Origin: Bin55 sp028819195
GTDB lineage: Bacteria > Pseudomonadota > Gammaproteobacteria > Pseudomonadales > Azotimanducaceae
NCBI GenBank assembly: GCA_028819195.1
Contig: JAPPMF010000009.1
Coordinates: forward strand, 310,001-374,000
Length of the DNA stretch: 64,000 nucleotides
Direction of reading: 5' to 3'
The translations under genes were made by a program, and so were the position numbers. Position 1 is the stretch's first letter. Every line of letters starts with the position of its first letter. The notes beneath the pieces are model-generated. The model ran no database searches. It saw only the letters and a program-made list of their open reading frames with translations, and was not told the origin of the DNA. Positions 1 through 9,395 of the stretch are shown piece after piece.

Positions 1-572
1 ACTTGAGCTACCATATGAGTTAACAAAGCATAGCTAGCAATATTAAAAGGAACTCCGAGAAAAACATCAGCACTACGCTGATAGAGTTGACAAGACAATT
101 TATCTTCGGCGACGCTAAACTGAAAGAAAGCATGGCAGGGAGGGAGAGCCATGTCTTGAATAAATTCGACATTCCACGCGCTGACAATGTGTCGTCGAGA
201 AAAAGGATCGTTACGAATTGCGTCGATTAACCGTGAAAATTGATCGATTTTTCCACCAATTGAACTAGGCCAAGAGCGCCATTGATAGCCGTACACCGGT
301 CCTAGTTCGCCGTCTTCATTCGCCCATTCGTCCCAGATATGGACATTATTGTCTAATAAATACTGAATGTTGGTCGATCCTGAAAGAAACCAGAGAAGTT
401 CGTGAACAATCCCTTTTAAAAACACTTTTTTGGTGGTAACTAAAGGGAAACCTTCCGCGAGGTTAAATCGCATCTGATAACCGAAGATTGATAACGCGCC
501 AGTGCCTGTTCGATCCTCTTTTTCTACACCGTCGTCCAAAATTTTTTGAACCAGATTCAGATATTCTTTCAT
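1..572 (-). CDS. thyA: Thymidylate synthase (3' end beyond window)
   Basis: ThyA methylates dUMP to dTMP using methylene-tetrahydrofolate. About 190 N-terminal residues are visible and the C-terminus lies outside the window. Translation begins MKEYLNLVQK and contains the RTGTG loop near residue 21 and the catalytic Cys in PPCHAFFQF at residue 146, the same number as in the E. coli enzyme. That agreement supports the ATG at 572. The gene lies 4 bp downstream of lgt, the conserved lgt-thyA order, so they are probably cotranscribed. Confidence 0.95.
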   Translation of the reverse strand, partial: MKEYLNLVQKILDDGVEKEDRTGTGALSIFGYQMRFNLAEGFPLVTTKKVFLKGIVHELLWFLSGSTNIQYLLDNNVHIWDEWANEDGELGPVYGYQWRSWPSSIGGKIDQFSRLIDAIRNDPFSRRHIVSAWNVEFIQDMALPPCHAFFQFSVAEDKLSCQLYQRSADVFLGVPFNIASYALLTHMVAQ

Positions 573-576
573 AGCG

Positions 577-1416
577 TTAAGTATTCAGTCGTCGATTGAT
601 TGCGGGGGTGAGCAGTAACGCGCCAAGTAGGATTAACGGAAGGGATAGAAGTTGCCCCATGGTTAACCAATCACCAATCACGAACCCTAAGAAATAGTCC
701 GGTTCTCGGAAGAATTCTGTAGTAAATCTACCTAGCCCATATAGTAGCGCGAACATTCCACTCACTTGTCCTTTGGTACGAGGATTAGACGAATACCACC
801 ACACGATTCCAAACACGATCACCCCGGTAGTGAAGGCTTGATAAAGACTCGAAATATGTCGAGTCACTTCTTCATACTCGCCGACACAGTTTATTGTTAG
901 TTGCTGTACGGCGTGGCATGGGTAGTGTACCCCAAGAAAACTTTCGGTAACGCGTCCAGGTAATTCCGTATTGATAAAGTTTCCTAATCGCCCGATACCC
1001 ACACCGAGTGGTGCTAACACAGCTACAAAATCCAATAGTTTAAGCCATGGAACCGAATTTATTCGACACCAAACAAACAAAGCCGTTACAACTCCAATTA
1101 GACCACCGTGAAACGACATACCACCTTCCCATATCCGAAACAGTGCGAGTGGATCACTTAAGAAGGTATCCCAACTATAGAATACGACGTACCCCAAACG
1201 ACCGCCTACGATAGTTCCAATGATTCCGAAGATTACAACATCATGCCACTGCTTGAATTCGATAACCTGTGTTTTTCGTATGCGCCACCAACCTAATATA
1301 AAACAGGTCAAAAATGCGAAGACATAGCACAGTCCGTACCAACGAATGGATATTTGATCGATGAAGAAGATCGGTCCAAACGAGAAGGCAACTGGGTTAA
1401 GGTCTGGATAGTTCAC
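577..1416 (-). CDS. lgt: Prolipoprotein diacylglyceryl transferase
   Basis: Lgt transfers diacylglycerol from phosphatidylglycerol to the lipobox cysteine of prolipoproteins in the inner membrane. The 279-aa product has about seven hydrophobic segments. The HGGLIG motif places a His at residue 103, and the signature GRLGNFIN places an Arg at 143, the positions of the essential residues in E. coli Lgt. The ATG at 1416 gives normal length. It is the first gene of the lgt-thyA pair. In E. coli ptsP lies immediately upstream, but here two other genes lie between. Confidence 0.96.
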   Translation of the reverse strand: MNYPDLNPVAFSFGPIFFIDQISIRWYGLCYVFAFLTCFILGWWRIRKTQVIEFKQWHDVVIFGIIGTIVGGRLGYVVFYSWDTFLSDPLALFRIWEGGMSFHGGLIGVVTALFVWCRINSVPWLKLLDFVAVLAPLGVGIGRLGNFINTELPGRVTESFLGVHYPCHAVQQLTINCVGEYEEVTRHISSLYQAFTTGVIVFGIVWWYSSNPRTKGQVSGMFALLYGLGRFTTEFFREPDYFLGFVIGDWLTMGQLLSLPLILLGALLLTPAINRRLNT

Positions 1417-1555
1417 AATGGGTGGGTGTGTGCCTTCTCTTAGTTGGTTGTTATGCTTGAGTGCTGTTTAACACACAACATTGTATCGTTTTGCTAGTAG
1501 TTTTCTAAGTCTGACGTAGATTTAACCGAATACCACTTCAAATAGGACTTTCCCA

Positions 1556-2293
1556 GTGTGTTTGATCTTGATTGCATATAAGGTCGATTCTGAGAAACCA
1601 TTAATTGTCGGCGCTAATCGCGACGAGAATTTCAACAGACCGACAGCAGCTGCCGAGTTCTGGCCCGACCAACCGAATATTTTTGCTGGTAGAGATTTAC
1701 AGGAAAAAGGAACATGGTTAGGGGTTAGTACAGATGGAAGATTCGCGGCAATCGCGAATAGAAATAGAGCCAACGAAGTTGATGAAAAACGCTGTTCACG
1801 GGGACTGCTAGTCAGTGATTTTTTGAAATGTGATCTTACTGGCAGAGAGTTTATTTCGAATATTGAATGTGAGCAATACAACGGGTTTAATTTGGTCGTG
1901 TATGACGGGCAGAGACTGACATTTTTTAGCAACTGTGAACGTGACTCAATAGTAATTACACCAGGGTTCTTTGCGATAACTAACAATGCCTTTGGTGAAA
2001 GTACTGAACGGTCTCTGTTGGCGATCGATCGCTTCTCAAAACTTACTTGTCTTACAGACACGTGTGATATTTTTGCAGTACTCCAACTTAAAGATGACGA
2101 TCGAGAAGATTTTGGTCGTGAAAACGACGAACCCTCTGAATCGCAAGCGATTTTTTTACAAGGAGACACCTTTGGAACTCGATCAAGTACTGTAGTGATT
2201 TACGGTGAAAGCAAACTAACGTTATTTGAACAGCAGTATCGTAATGATGGTGAATTCGGCAACTATACGCAGCGTCTGATTCGTTTAAGCTAA
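1556..2293 (+). CDS. NRDE family (TANGO2-like) protein
   Basis: The 245-aa protein starts MCLILIAY and carries the diagnostic NRDE tetrapeptide at residues 21-24, followed by the FAGRD and GTWLGV segments typical of the family. Members resemble Ntn-type folds with a Cys at position 2, so the GTG start at 1556 is favoured because it places Cys2 correctly. The biochemical role is unsettled; eukaryotic TANGO2 is linked to haem and lipid handling. It is transcribed divergently from lgt, with a 139-bp gap. An antisense ORF covering the same bases is a shadow. Confidence 0.85.
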   Translation: MCLILIAYKVDSEKPLIVGANRDENFNRPTAAAEFWPDQPNIFAGRDLQEKGTWLGVSTDGRFAAIANRNRANEVDEKRCSRGLLVSDFLKCDLTGREFISNIECEQYNGFNLVVYDGQRLTFFSNCERDSIVITPGFFAITNNAFGESTERSLLAIDRFSKLTCLTDTCDIFAVLQLKDDDREDFGRENDEPSESQAIFLQGDTFGTRSSTVVIYGESKLTLFEQQYRNDGEFGNYTQRLIRLS

Positions 2294-2567
2294 AACTTGT
2301 ACTCCGCAGCGTATCACACGGTGTTGGAGGTACATGCTGTTATCGTCATTGACAATAGTTCCCATTTTTAGTGAAAACCAGAGAAATTCCATGTCAAGGA
2401 CCTTAGCTGGTTCTGTGAAAGTCACAATGTTGTCCTAATATATTTATAGCGCCGACGTGTAACCATTAGTCATAGTATTCCATCTATATATTGACGAACC
2501 ATGAAATTTGTTTGTGTACCGTTCGATTCTTTACCCAAAATCACTGTTTTAGGTTAACATAACGTCT

Positions 2568-3197
2568 ATGAACCAACTAAGATGGATATTCTTGGCACTT
2601 ACAACAGCTCTGTTTGGTGTCTCGTCGCTCTTGGCTGATTACACGCCCCCCACCGAAGAGTTACCGAGTTCTCAAGATTCTGAAATTAGCATCGAACATC
2701 AGCGTAACGATGGGAAAGAACGAATTACGATCGCGTTTCTTTCTGAGGTACTGCTAAGCGATGTTCCGGATTTACTCCACGAAAGTATAGCATTTCTTGA
2801 AGACTCAGCCGAAGATTGGTTTTCGACTATTGAAGTACAAATAAACCTAATTGTCAAAAGCTACGATACTGACGGCGATGGTGGTTTATCGGATCAAGAA
2901 TTACTAAACATTGTCTTGACAAAAGAACTCGGACCTCGTAGCAGGGATACTTTTGAAAGTCACGGCGAAATTGACGAGTTCCTTCAAGACAAAGATGCCG
3001 ATTCAGACGGTCGCATGTCAGTCGATGAACTGATTGAATTCTTTGATATCACATTGGCCGACTCGGTTGATGAATTTGGTGAGGTGCTAAGCAGTTTTGA
3101 TACGGTACTTGAACTTGGACCTTTCCCAGAAAAAGAATCCGTTGATACACCTGCTGTGGAACCACGAGAGGACACATCCCCAGAAGCAGGTCTTTAG
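2568..3197 (+). CDS. Secreted EF-hand protein
   Basis: The 209-aa protein has a signal peptide (about residues 1-24: basic start, hydrophobic core, LLADY boundary), so it is probably periplasmic. Two EF-hand loops are visible. DTDGDGGLSDQE has Asp at positions 1, 3 and 5 and Glu at 12. DADSDGRMSVDE follows the same pattern about 40 residues later. The tail is acidic and Pro/Glu rich. Calcium binding is inferred from these loops; the function is unknown. Its stop overlaps the convergent ptsP stop by 4 bp. The 274 bp upstream contain no other recognisable gene. Confidence 0.75.
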   Translation: MNQLRWIFLALTTALFGVSSLLADYTPPTEELPSSQDSEISIEHQRNDGKERITIAFLSEVLLSDVPDLLHESIAFLEDSAEDWFSTIEVQINLIVKSYDTDGDGGLSDQELLNIVLTKELGPRSRDTFESHGEIDEFLQDKDADSDGRMSVDELIEFFDITLADSVDEFGEVLSSFDTVLELGPFPEKESVDTPAVEPREDTSPEAGL

Positions 3198-5539
3198 TTC
3201 GCTATAGGTGTTGACTCCGTAGTTGAGCTTTGCAACACAGTCCCTGACTCTGGCGTTGATGCCGCGGGCTTACGGTGTGGGACGAGACTTTGAAGACCTA
3301 ATTCAAGCATTTTGTCATAGACATACTCCGCGATCGAATTAGCGTCCTCAAGGTTCAAAACTTCGGACACGATCCGTCTGCAACCAACACGAGTCACATT
3401 ACGGATAGCCCACTTGATTCTTGGAATATTGATAGCACTCATCGATAATACATCGAACCCCAAACCTAACAACAAGATAGCACCTTCAACGGTCCCCGCC
3501 ATCTCACCACATATACCGATGGGTTTGTTTTCGGCGTGGGCATCTTTAACTAGCGAACGCATGGCTTTCAGTACCGCCGGGTGGAACTCTTGATAAAGAT
3601 TTGCGACTCGTGGGTTATTCCGCGATACTGCTAACAAATATTGGGTAAGGTCGTTCGACCCTACAGCAAGAAAGTCTACGGAGCGCGCTACTAATCTTGC
3701 TTGAAACACTAATGCTGGAACCTCGATGAGTACTCCGATTTGTGGTGGTTGTACTGAGAACCCCTCGGCCTTTACCTCTCGGCATGCCTGCGCGATCAAA
3801 TCTTTGGCAAAATGAATCTCTTCTAAATTCGTAACCATGGGCAGCAGAATGCGAAGAGTACAAGATAACCCGGAGTGAGCCTTAAGCATTGCCCGCGCCT
3901 GCACTAGAAAGATTTCAGGATGATTCAGCGTGATGCGAGTACCACGCCATCCTAGAAAAGGGTTTTCTTCTTTTATCGGAAAATAGGGGAGCTGTTTGTC
4001 ACCACCGATGTCGAGCATTCGCATTGTGACCGGTTTTGGATCGAAGGCAATCATGTGTTCTCTATAAATTTCACATTGCTGCGACTCGGTTGGAAATTGA
4101 GTGCTCTTAGCAAATGGAATTTCGGTTCGAAACAGCCCAATACCTTCGGCACCACAATCTAGGGACTTAACAATTTCGTTGACTAATCCAATATTGACCC
4201 AAAGTTGTACGCGGTGACCATCGCGCGTTTCAGCAGGTAGGTTCTTTAATCTGTCAAGCTTTTGTTTAGTCGTCTCGCTTTCCTTCACAATTTGTTCATA
4301 CTGTAGGTAAGTCGAACGCTCTGGATTTGCAATTAGTTCACCGTAATTACCGTCAACAATCATTGAGGTCCCATCAACCTCAAAGAGCGGTACATCGACT
4401 GCACCCATTACAGCTGGTATGCCAAGTGCTTTCGCCAGAATCGCGGTGTGTGCGTTTGCGGAACCTGTCTTGGACACTATACCTTTTACTTTCCCGGTTT
4501 CACTGTAATGCGCAATCATCGACGCACTGAGTTCTTCTGAGATCAGGATGCTATTGGAGGGCATTTGGTGCTTGTCTTGGATTTCTGACTTATGCAGTTT
4601 AGTCAAAATTTGCTGGGCAATGTCACGAAACACATCAGCACGTTCTGATAAGTATTCATCTTCGACATCTTCAAACTTCTTCTTGTGCCGATCGAAGACT
4701 CGCTTAATCGCACCAGCAGCCCATTGCTTGTGTTCGTGGATCTCTATATGTACTTCCTCAAGCATGGTGCTGTCGTCGAGGATGTGAATGTAGGCATCAA
4801 ATAACTCGCGATCAATCTGATCTAAATCTTTTAATGATTGATAAATCCGGAGGTTATCTTCTCGTACAGCGGCTAAAGCTACCCGAAATCTTTTTAATTC
4901 TTTGTGAGGTGCTTTCGTCTCTTTATCAGGAACATTTTCAAGAGTCACGGTTGGATATATAACGAACCCCCGACCCATTCCACAACCCGGTGACCCGGCG
5001 ATACCAAAAAATTTCTTTTCGACACTCTGGGTTCTGGTTGTACTCGAAAGAACTATTCGTCCTTGTGCAATCGCATTGCTCAGTAGCGGCGATAAAGACG
5101 TGGCGATCGACAATAATAAGCCTTCTTCATTGTCCGAAAAGTGTCCGACTTCTCGTAGAACGGCTATGACACCAATACATTCCCGATTGTGTACCAGAGG
5201 TGCTCCCAAAAACACGTTTAACCTGTTTTTTTCAAAGAATGACATTGGACTATAGTTAGGGTGTGACTTCATGTCAAGGGTACTGAGAGGTTCCATACTA
5301 GTCGCAATTTGCCCGATTAAACCTGTATGCATGGGAAATGGTTGCGCATCACCGAATCGAGCTGATAGACCTTCATGTGCCAGCAGTTGGATCACTTGTG
5401 CCGCGTTGTCGACGACGTACAAGGTGCACGCATCAACTTCGAGGTACATGCTAATGCGGGTTACTGCCATTGCTGCAGCTTTGTTGAAATCTCGTTCAGC
5501 AACAATATCTTTTGCTAAACGTTGCATGGCTTCAAGCAA
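3194..5539 (-). CDS. ptsP: Nitrogen-PTS enzyme I (PEP-protein phosphotransferase)
   Basis: EI-Ntr autophosphorylates with PEP and passes phosphate to NPr. The 781-aa length fits the family. It has an N-terminal GAF domain (about 1-165), an EI N-terminal domain, and a swivelling domain with the phosphorylated His at 364 in SANAHTAIL. The C-terminal PEP-binding barrel contains the GGDKQLPYF and GICGEMAG motifs, the latter holding the catalytic Cys. It overlaps rppH by 8 bp, so rppH-ptsP is an operon as in E. coli. Its partners NPr and PtsN are at 45.0 and 46.2 kb. The GAF domain suggests small-ligand control, for example by glutamine in other species. Confidence 0.95.
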   Translation of the reverse strand: MLEAMQRLAKDIVAERDFNKAAAMAVTRISMYLEVDACTLYVVDNAAQVIQLLAHEGLSARFGDAQPFPMHTGLIGQIATSMEPLSTLDMKSHPNYSPMSFFEKNRLNVFLGAPLVHNRECIGVIAVLREVGHFSDNEEGLLLSIATSLSPLLSNAIAQGRIVLSSTTRTQSVEKKFFGIAGSPGCGMGRGFVIYPTVTLENVPDKETKAPHKELKRFRVALAAVREDNLRIYQSLKDLDQIDRELFDAYIHILDDSTMLEEVHIEIHEHKQWAAGAIKRVFDRHKKKFEDVEDEYLSERADVFRDIAQQILTKLHKSEIQDKHQMPSNSILISEELSASMIAHYSETGKVKGIVSKTGSANAHTAILAKALGIPAVMGAVDVPLFEVDGTSMIVDGNYGELIANPERSTYLQYEQIVKESETTKQKLDRLKNLPAETRDGHRVQLWVNIGLVNEIVKSLDCGAEGIGLFRTEIPFAKSTQFPTESQQCEIYREHMIAFDPKPVTMRMLDIGGDKQLPYFPIKEENPFLGWRGTRITLNHPEIFLVQARAMLKAHSGLSCTLRILLPMVTNLEEIHFAKDLIAQACREVKAEGFSVQPPQIGVLIEVPALVFQARLVARSVDFLAVGSNDLTQYLLAVSRNNPRVANLYQEFHPAVLKAMRSLVKDAHAENKPIGICGEMAGTVEGAILLLGLGFDVLSMSAINIPRIKWAIRNVTRVGCRRIVSEVLNLEDANSIAEYVYDKMLELGLQSLVPHRKPAASTPESGTVLQSSTTESTPIAN

Positions 5540-6029
5540 TTGGTGAGCTCCCTTTCATGATGAAACGTTCTAGTTCACGTAAGGCAGATTCGTACATGAT
5601 TTTCTTAAATTCTACTACGAGCGTGATAGGTTCCCAAAAATCTACCCATCTCCAGCTATCAAATTCTGTGTGAGGTCCCTTCCTTACGTCGATATCCGTA
5701 TCCTTACCGAGAAACTGAAAGAGAAAGAACTGTAGCCGTTGCCCCTTGTATTGTTGTCTGTTGAAGAAAGCATCTTGTTGGACATGCTTCGGGTATTGAT
5801 ATGAATAGTATTGCGAGGTAGCCGCTACCAAATTGACTAGCTGTGGCACGACGCCGATTTCCTCTTCCATTTCCCTAAAAGCAGCCGTTTCGGCATCTTC
5901 ATCTTCATCAATACCGCCCTGTGGAAACTGCCATTGTTGTTCGAATTCTGGGCGTCGCGCTACTAATATTTGGCACGACTCATTCAACAAAACAACAGCC
6001 ACACCGTTTCTGTACTTACTGGTCGCCAC
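5532..6029 (-). CDS. rppH: RNA pyrophosphohydrolase
   Basis: RppH is a Nudix hydrolase that removes pyrophosphate from mRNA 5' ends and so triggers decay. The 165-aa protein has a complete Nudix box at residues 38-60, with GG at 38-39, Glu44, and REMEEEIGV at 52-60. WQFPQGGID and the C-terminal FDSWRWVDFW region are characteristic of the RppH branch. It is the first gene of the rppH-ptsP operon. Confidence 0.95.
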   Translation of the reverse strand: MATSKYRNGVAVVLLNESCQILVARRPEFEQQWQFPQGGIDEDEDAETAAFREMEEEIGVVPQLVNLVAATSQYYSYQYPKHVQQDAFFNRQQYKGQRLQFFLFQFLGKDTDIDVRKGPHTEFDSWRWVDFWEPITLVVEFKKIMYESALRELERFIMKGSSPIA

Positions 6030-6149
6030 GCTAGTTGAAACTCAGTTCATCGGTCAAAAGAATGCAAACACTATTCGTCTCGTTCGAAACGCGCACCGAC
6101 AGGCTACCGTAGAACAAGAATCACGAACCCATTAGTTGGGTCGCGTCAC

Positions 6150-7616
6150 TTACTCACTTGATTGTGGCGACCAAGTTAAATCGAGCAGACGGGCTGCTTG
6201 TACTTCGTCGAGACGTTTTACCGGTAGTGTGTGTGGGGCATTGCGAACCAACTCAGGATTTTCCTGTGCTTCGGTTCGTATCTGTTGCATAGCCGAAACG
6301 AAAGCATCTAGCTCTTCTAAAGTTTCTGTTTCCGTTGGTTCGATCAGAAAACATTCAGGTATCAATAGTGGGAAATAAATAGTTGGAGCATGTACACCGT
6401 AATCCAAGAGACGTTTAGCAAAGTCTAGAGCCTTGACTCCATACTGTTTTGCTTCGTGACTTAAAGAAATGATAAACTCATGCGTTGCCCGGCGATTGGG
6501 ATAAGCTAACTGGAACCCCGCCTTTTGCAACTCTACCATTAAATAGTTCGCATTAAGTGTCGCGAATTCGGAGACTCGAACCATCCCATCACGACCCAAC
6601 ATGCGTGCATAGGCTAATGCTCGCAGTAATATGCCAGTATTGCCAGTGAATGCCGACATCCGACCAATCGAATGTGGTAAATCTTCTTTTTCAAGCCAGT
6701 GATAAATATTGTCGCTTCGAGCCACAATAGGAGTGGGTAAATAGGGTAACAATGTTTTATTGACAGCTACCGGTCCAGCTCCAGGACCACCACCTCCGTG
6801 TGGAGTCGCAAAAGTTTTGTGGAGATTAAGGTGAAGAACATCGAAGCCCATGTCGCCAGGGCACACTTTACCGATTATCGCATTCAGATTTGCACCATCG
6901 TAATACAGTAGTCCGCCAGCATCGTGAACAATGTCTGCGATTTCCATAATTCGACGCTCGAACACAGCACAAGTTGAAGGATTTGTCAACATGATGCCAG
7001 CCGTTGCAGGACCTACAACACGTTTCAAGTCTTCTATGTCGACATCGCCGTCGTGATCCACCTGTACTTCACGAACTTTACATCCGCTCATAGTCGCCGT
7101 TGCAGGATTAGTACCGTGAGCAGCAGTAGGGATTACGATCTCGTTGCGTGCAAAATCCTTGCGACTATCGTGATATGCTTTAATCATGAGCACGCCCGCG
7201 AGTTCTCCCTGGGCTCCTGCCATCGGCGCTAGTGACACCGCTTCCATCCCGGTTACGGTCTGCAGAATAGTTTGTAATTCATACAAACTCGATAACACAC
7301 CTTGGCTAGCACAATCTGGAGTCAGAGGGTGTCGTTGTAGAAATCCAGGTAGGCTCGCCGCGCGGTGTGCGCCACGGGGGTTGTACTTCATCGTACAAGA
7401 TCCTAACGGGTAGAAACAACTATCGATACTATAGTTTTTTTGCGATAGATTAGTGAAGTGTCGGACGGCTTGCAGTTCTGAAACTTCCGGGACTAGTGGC
7501 GAGCTATCGCGCCGAAATTGGGTTGGGATATTCGTTAACTCATCAAAGGCAGATACATGAGCGCCAGCAATCCGTCCCTGTTGGGATTTATCGAAAATTG
7601 TCGAATTATTGGCCAT
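6150..7616 (-). CDS. gcvPB: Glycine dehydrogenase (decarboxylating) subunit 2
   Basis: This is the C-terminal half of the P-protein as a separate 488-aa chain. Together with GcvPA it decarboxylates glycine and loads the aminomethyl group onto lipoyl-GcvH. The PLP-binding Lys is at residue 267 in LNLHKTFA, followed by a Gly-rich PHGGGGPGAG loop. Upstream, CFYPLGSCTMKYNPR and PTAAHGTNPA are family motifs. It follows gcvPA by 3 bp and ends the operon. E. coli has a single fused GcvP, so the split form is a lineage marker. Confidence 0.96.
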   Translation of the reverse strand: MANNSTIFDKSQQGRIAGAHVSAFDELTNIPTQFRRDSSPLVPEVSELQAVRHFTNLSQKNYSIDSCFYPLGSCTMKYNPRGAHRAASLPGFLQRHPLTPDCASQGVLSSLYELQTILQTVTGMEAVSLAPMAGAQGELAGVLMIKAYHDSRKDFARNEIVIPTAAHGTNPATATMSGCKVREVQVDHDGDVDIEDLKRVVGPATAGIMLTNPSTCAVFERRIMEIADIVHDAGGLLYYDGANLNAIIGKVCPGDMGFDVLHLNLHKTFATPHGGGGPGAGPVAVNKTLLPYLPTPIVARSDNIYHWLEKEDLPHSIGRMSAFTGNTGILLRALAYARMLGRDGMVRVSEFATLNANYLMVELQKAGFQLAYPNRRATHEFIISLSHEAKQYGVKALDFAKRLLDYGVHAPTIYFPLLIPECFLIEPTETETLEELDAFVSAMQQIRTEAQENPELVRNAPHTLPVKRLDEVQAARLLDLTWSPQSSE

Positions 7617-7619
7617 ATT

Positions 7620-8972
7620 TCAACAACTGTTCACCGACTCAACAAAAGCATCGACGTAGTTGTCGATTTCCTGTTCAGTCCGTTTTTCGGTCGCGCAAAT
7701 GAGGAACGAATCTGCTAAGTTTTCATCAAATGTGCCTAACGGAAAACCAGCGAGAAAGTGCTGATCATTGAGCATTTTTTGCATTAGATCCTTTGAGTCT
7801 CTTTCCGTTCTGATAACACATTCGTGGAAGTAGTGGGAGTCATACACCCGCGCAGCTTTTCCTGTTGCTAAGAGTTTTTCAACCAACCGAGTTGTGTTTT
7901 CATGGCAACGGATAGCTGTGTTTTTCATACCAGTCAAACCCATGATTGACATGTAGATTGTCGCAGCAGTAACAAGTAATCCTTGATTCGTACATATATT
8001 TGAAGTGGCCTTAGCACGACGGATATGTTGCTCCCGCGCTTGTAAAGTCAGGGTGTACCCTTCGTTCCCATCCGCGTCGGTGGTACGTCCTACAATCCGG
8101 CCCGGCATTTGACGTACATACTTCTGTTTTGTACACAAAAAGCCGAATGAGGGACCACCAGAAGCCATGGGTACTCCTAAAGGTTGTCCGTCGCCACAAC
8201 AGATATCGGCACCTTCTTTTCCCCATGTACCCGGCGCTTTAAGAACAGCGAGTGTGAGCGGATTAGTTACGGCGATAACCATTGCACCTCGTGAATGTGC
8301 CCAATCGGTGATTTCGTCTACGGATTCAAGTATTCCCAGAAAGTTCGGTTGCTGCACAACAACGGCAACGGGATCCTCAATTTGAATGGAGTCCAGATTA
8401 GTTTTCCCAGCTTTGCGGTCCGTCGTGTGTAACTCAATCCCTTGACTAGAGACGAGCGTTTGTACCGCGGAAACGTAATGAGGGTGAACCGCACCCATAA
8501 GGATCACTTGTTTACTTTTTGATTGGCGGTTACAACGAACTGCCATCAGAATCGCTTCGGCTAGTCCAGAACCACCATCATAAACCGAAGCATTCGCTAT
8601 ATCGAGGCCAGCTAAAGAAGCCATGATTGTCTGAAACTCATACAACAGCTGTAGAGTTCCCTGACTAGCTTCAGCTTGGTAGGGGGTATACGCAGTATAG
8701 AACTCACCTCGGGTAGCGATATCCCAGACTGCAGCCGGAATGTAATGGTCATAACACCCAGCACCAACAAAACATGGACCCAATTCGTCTAGTTTAGCAC
8801 GTTGACTAAATTGCCGAAACATCTCCATTTCGGAAATACCTAAGGGGATGGAAGAAAAATCCGCAGTTGGTACCAAGGCTGGAATTTCATCGAAAAGTGT
8901 ATCTATTGACGAGGCGCCAATACGCGCAAGCATTTGACTCGCTTCGCTAGGTGTATGGGGTATAAAAGGCAT
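7620..8972 (-). CDS. gcvPA: Glycine dehydrogenase (decarboxylating) subunit 1
   Basis: The 450-aa protein is the N-terminal half of the two-subunit P-protein. It starts MPFIPHTPSEASQML. Family motifs include FVGAGCYDHYIPAAVW, AYTPYQAEASQGTLQ, NASVYDGGSGLAEA and the late GGPSFGFLCT. It lies between gcvH (21 bp upstream) and gcvPB (3 bp downstream). It lacks the PLP lysine, as expected, because that residue lies in GcvPB. Confidence 0.95.
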   Translation of the reverse strand: MPFIPHTPSEASQMLARIGASSIDTLFDEIPALVPTADFSSIPLGISEMEMFRQFSQRAKLDELGPCFVGAGCYDHYIPAAVWDIATRGEFYTAYTPYQAEASQGTLQLLYEFQTIMASLAGLDIANASVYDGGSGLAEAILMAVRCNRQSKSKQVILMGAVHPHYVSAVQTLVSSQGIELHTTDRKAGKTNLDSIQIEDPVAVVVQQPNFLGILESVDEITDWAHSRGAMVIAVTNPLTLAVLKAPGTWGKEGADICCGDGQPLGVPMASGGPSFGFLCTKQKYVRQMPGRIVGRTTDADGNEGYTLTLQAREQHIRRAKATSNICTNQGLLVTAATIYMSIMGLTGMKNTAIRCHENTTRLVEKLLATGKAARVYDSHYFHECVIRTERDSKDLMQKMLNDQHFLAGFPLGTFDENLADSFLICATEKRTEQEIDNYVDAFVESVNSC

Positions 8973-8993
8973 AGACTACGAGGTTAATGTGAA

Positions 8994-9395
8994 TCAGTGA
9001 TTCTGATCCTCTGCTTCGCAGTGCTCCTGGTATTCGTCGGCACCCAGTAAATCGTCGAAAGATTCAAGAGAGTCTACGCGCAACTTGAATATCCAACCTT
9101 CCCCGTAAGGATCAGCGTTAAGCAATGAAGGGTCTTCTGCGACGGATTCATTGATCTCAGCAATCACACCAGCAACGGGTGCGTATATGTCTGAAGCCGC
9201 TTTGACGGACTCAACAACCGCAACATCTTGTTCTGCGTCGACCTCACCATCAATCTCCGGTAATTCAACAAAAACCACATCTCCCAATGCAGATTGGGCA
9301 AAGTCGCTGATGCCCACAGTAACTAAGCCATCCTCATCTACCCTTACCCATTCATGGGTAGAGGTGTATCGTAAATTGCTTCGAATTTCGCTCAT
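8994..9395 (-). CDS. gcvH: Glycine cleavage system H protein
   Basis: GcvH carries the aminomethyl group on a lipoyl arm between the P and T proteins. The 133-aa sequence contains HEWVRV near residue 14 and the lipoylation site VVESVKAASD with Lys65, the family position. The C-terminus extends a few acidic residues beyond the usual end. Its start overlaps the gcvT stop by 4 bp, suggesting translational coupling. Confidence 0.97.
   Translation of the reverse strand: MSEIRSNLRYTSTHEWVRVDEDGLVTVGISDFAQSALGDVVFVELPEIDGEVDAEQDVAVVESVKAASDIYAPVAGVIAEINESVAEDPSLLNADPYGEGWIFKLRVDSLESFDDLLGADEYQEHCEAEDQNH

Noticed and set aside
1522..2169. 215-codon minus-strand ORF opposite the NRDE gene
   Set aside because: Ser-rich, low-complexity translation with no motif, while the plus strand shows a clear NRDE protein. 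It is an antisense shadow.
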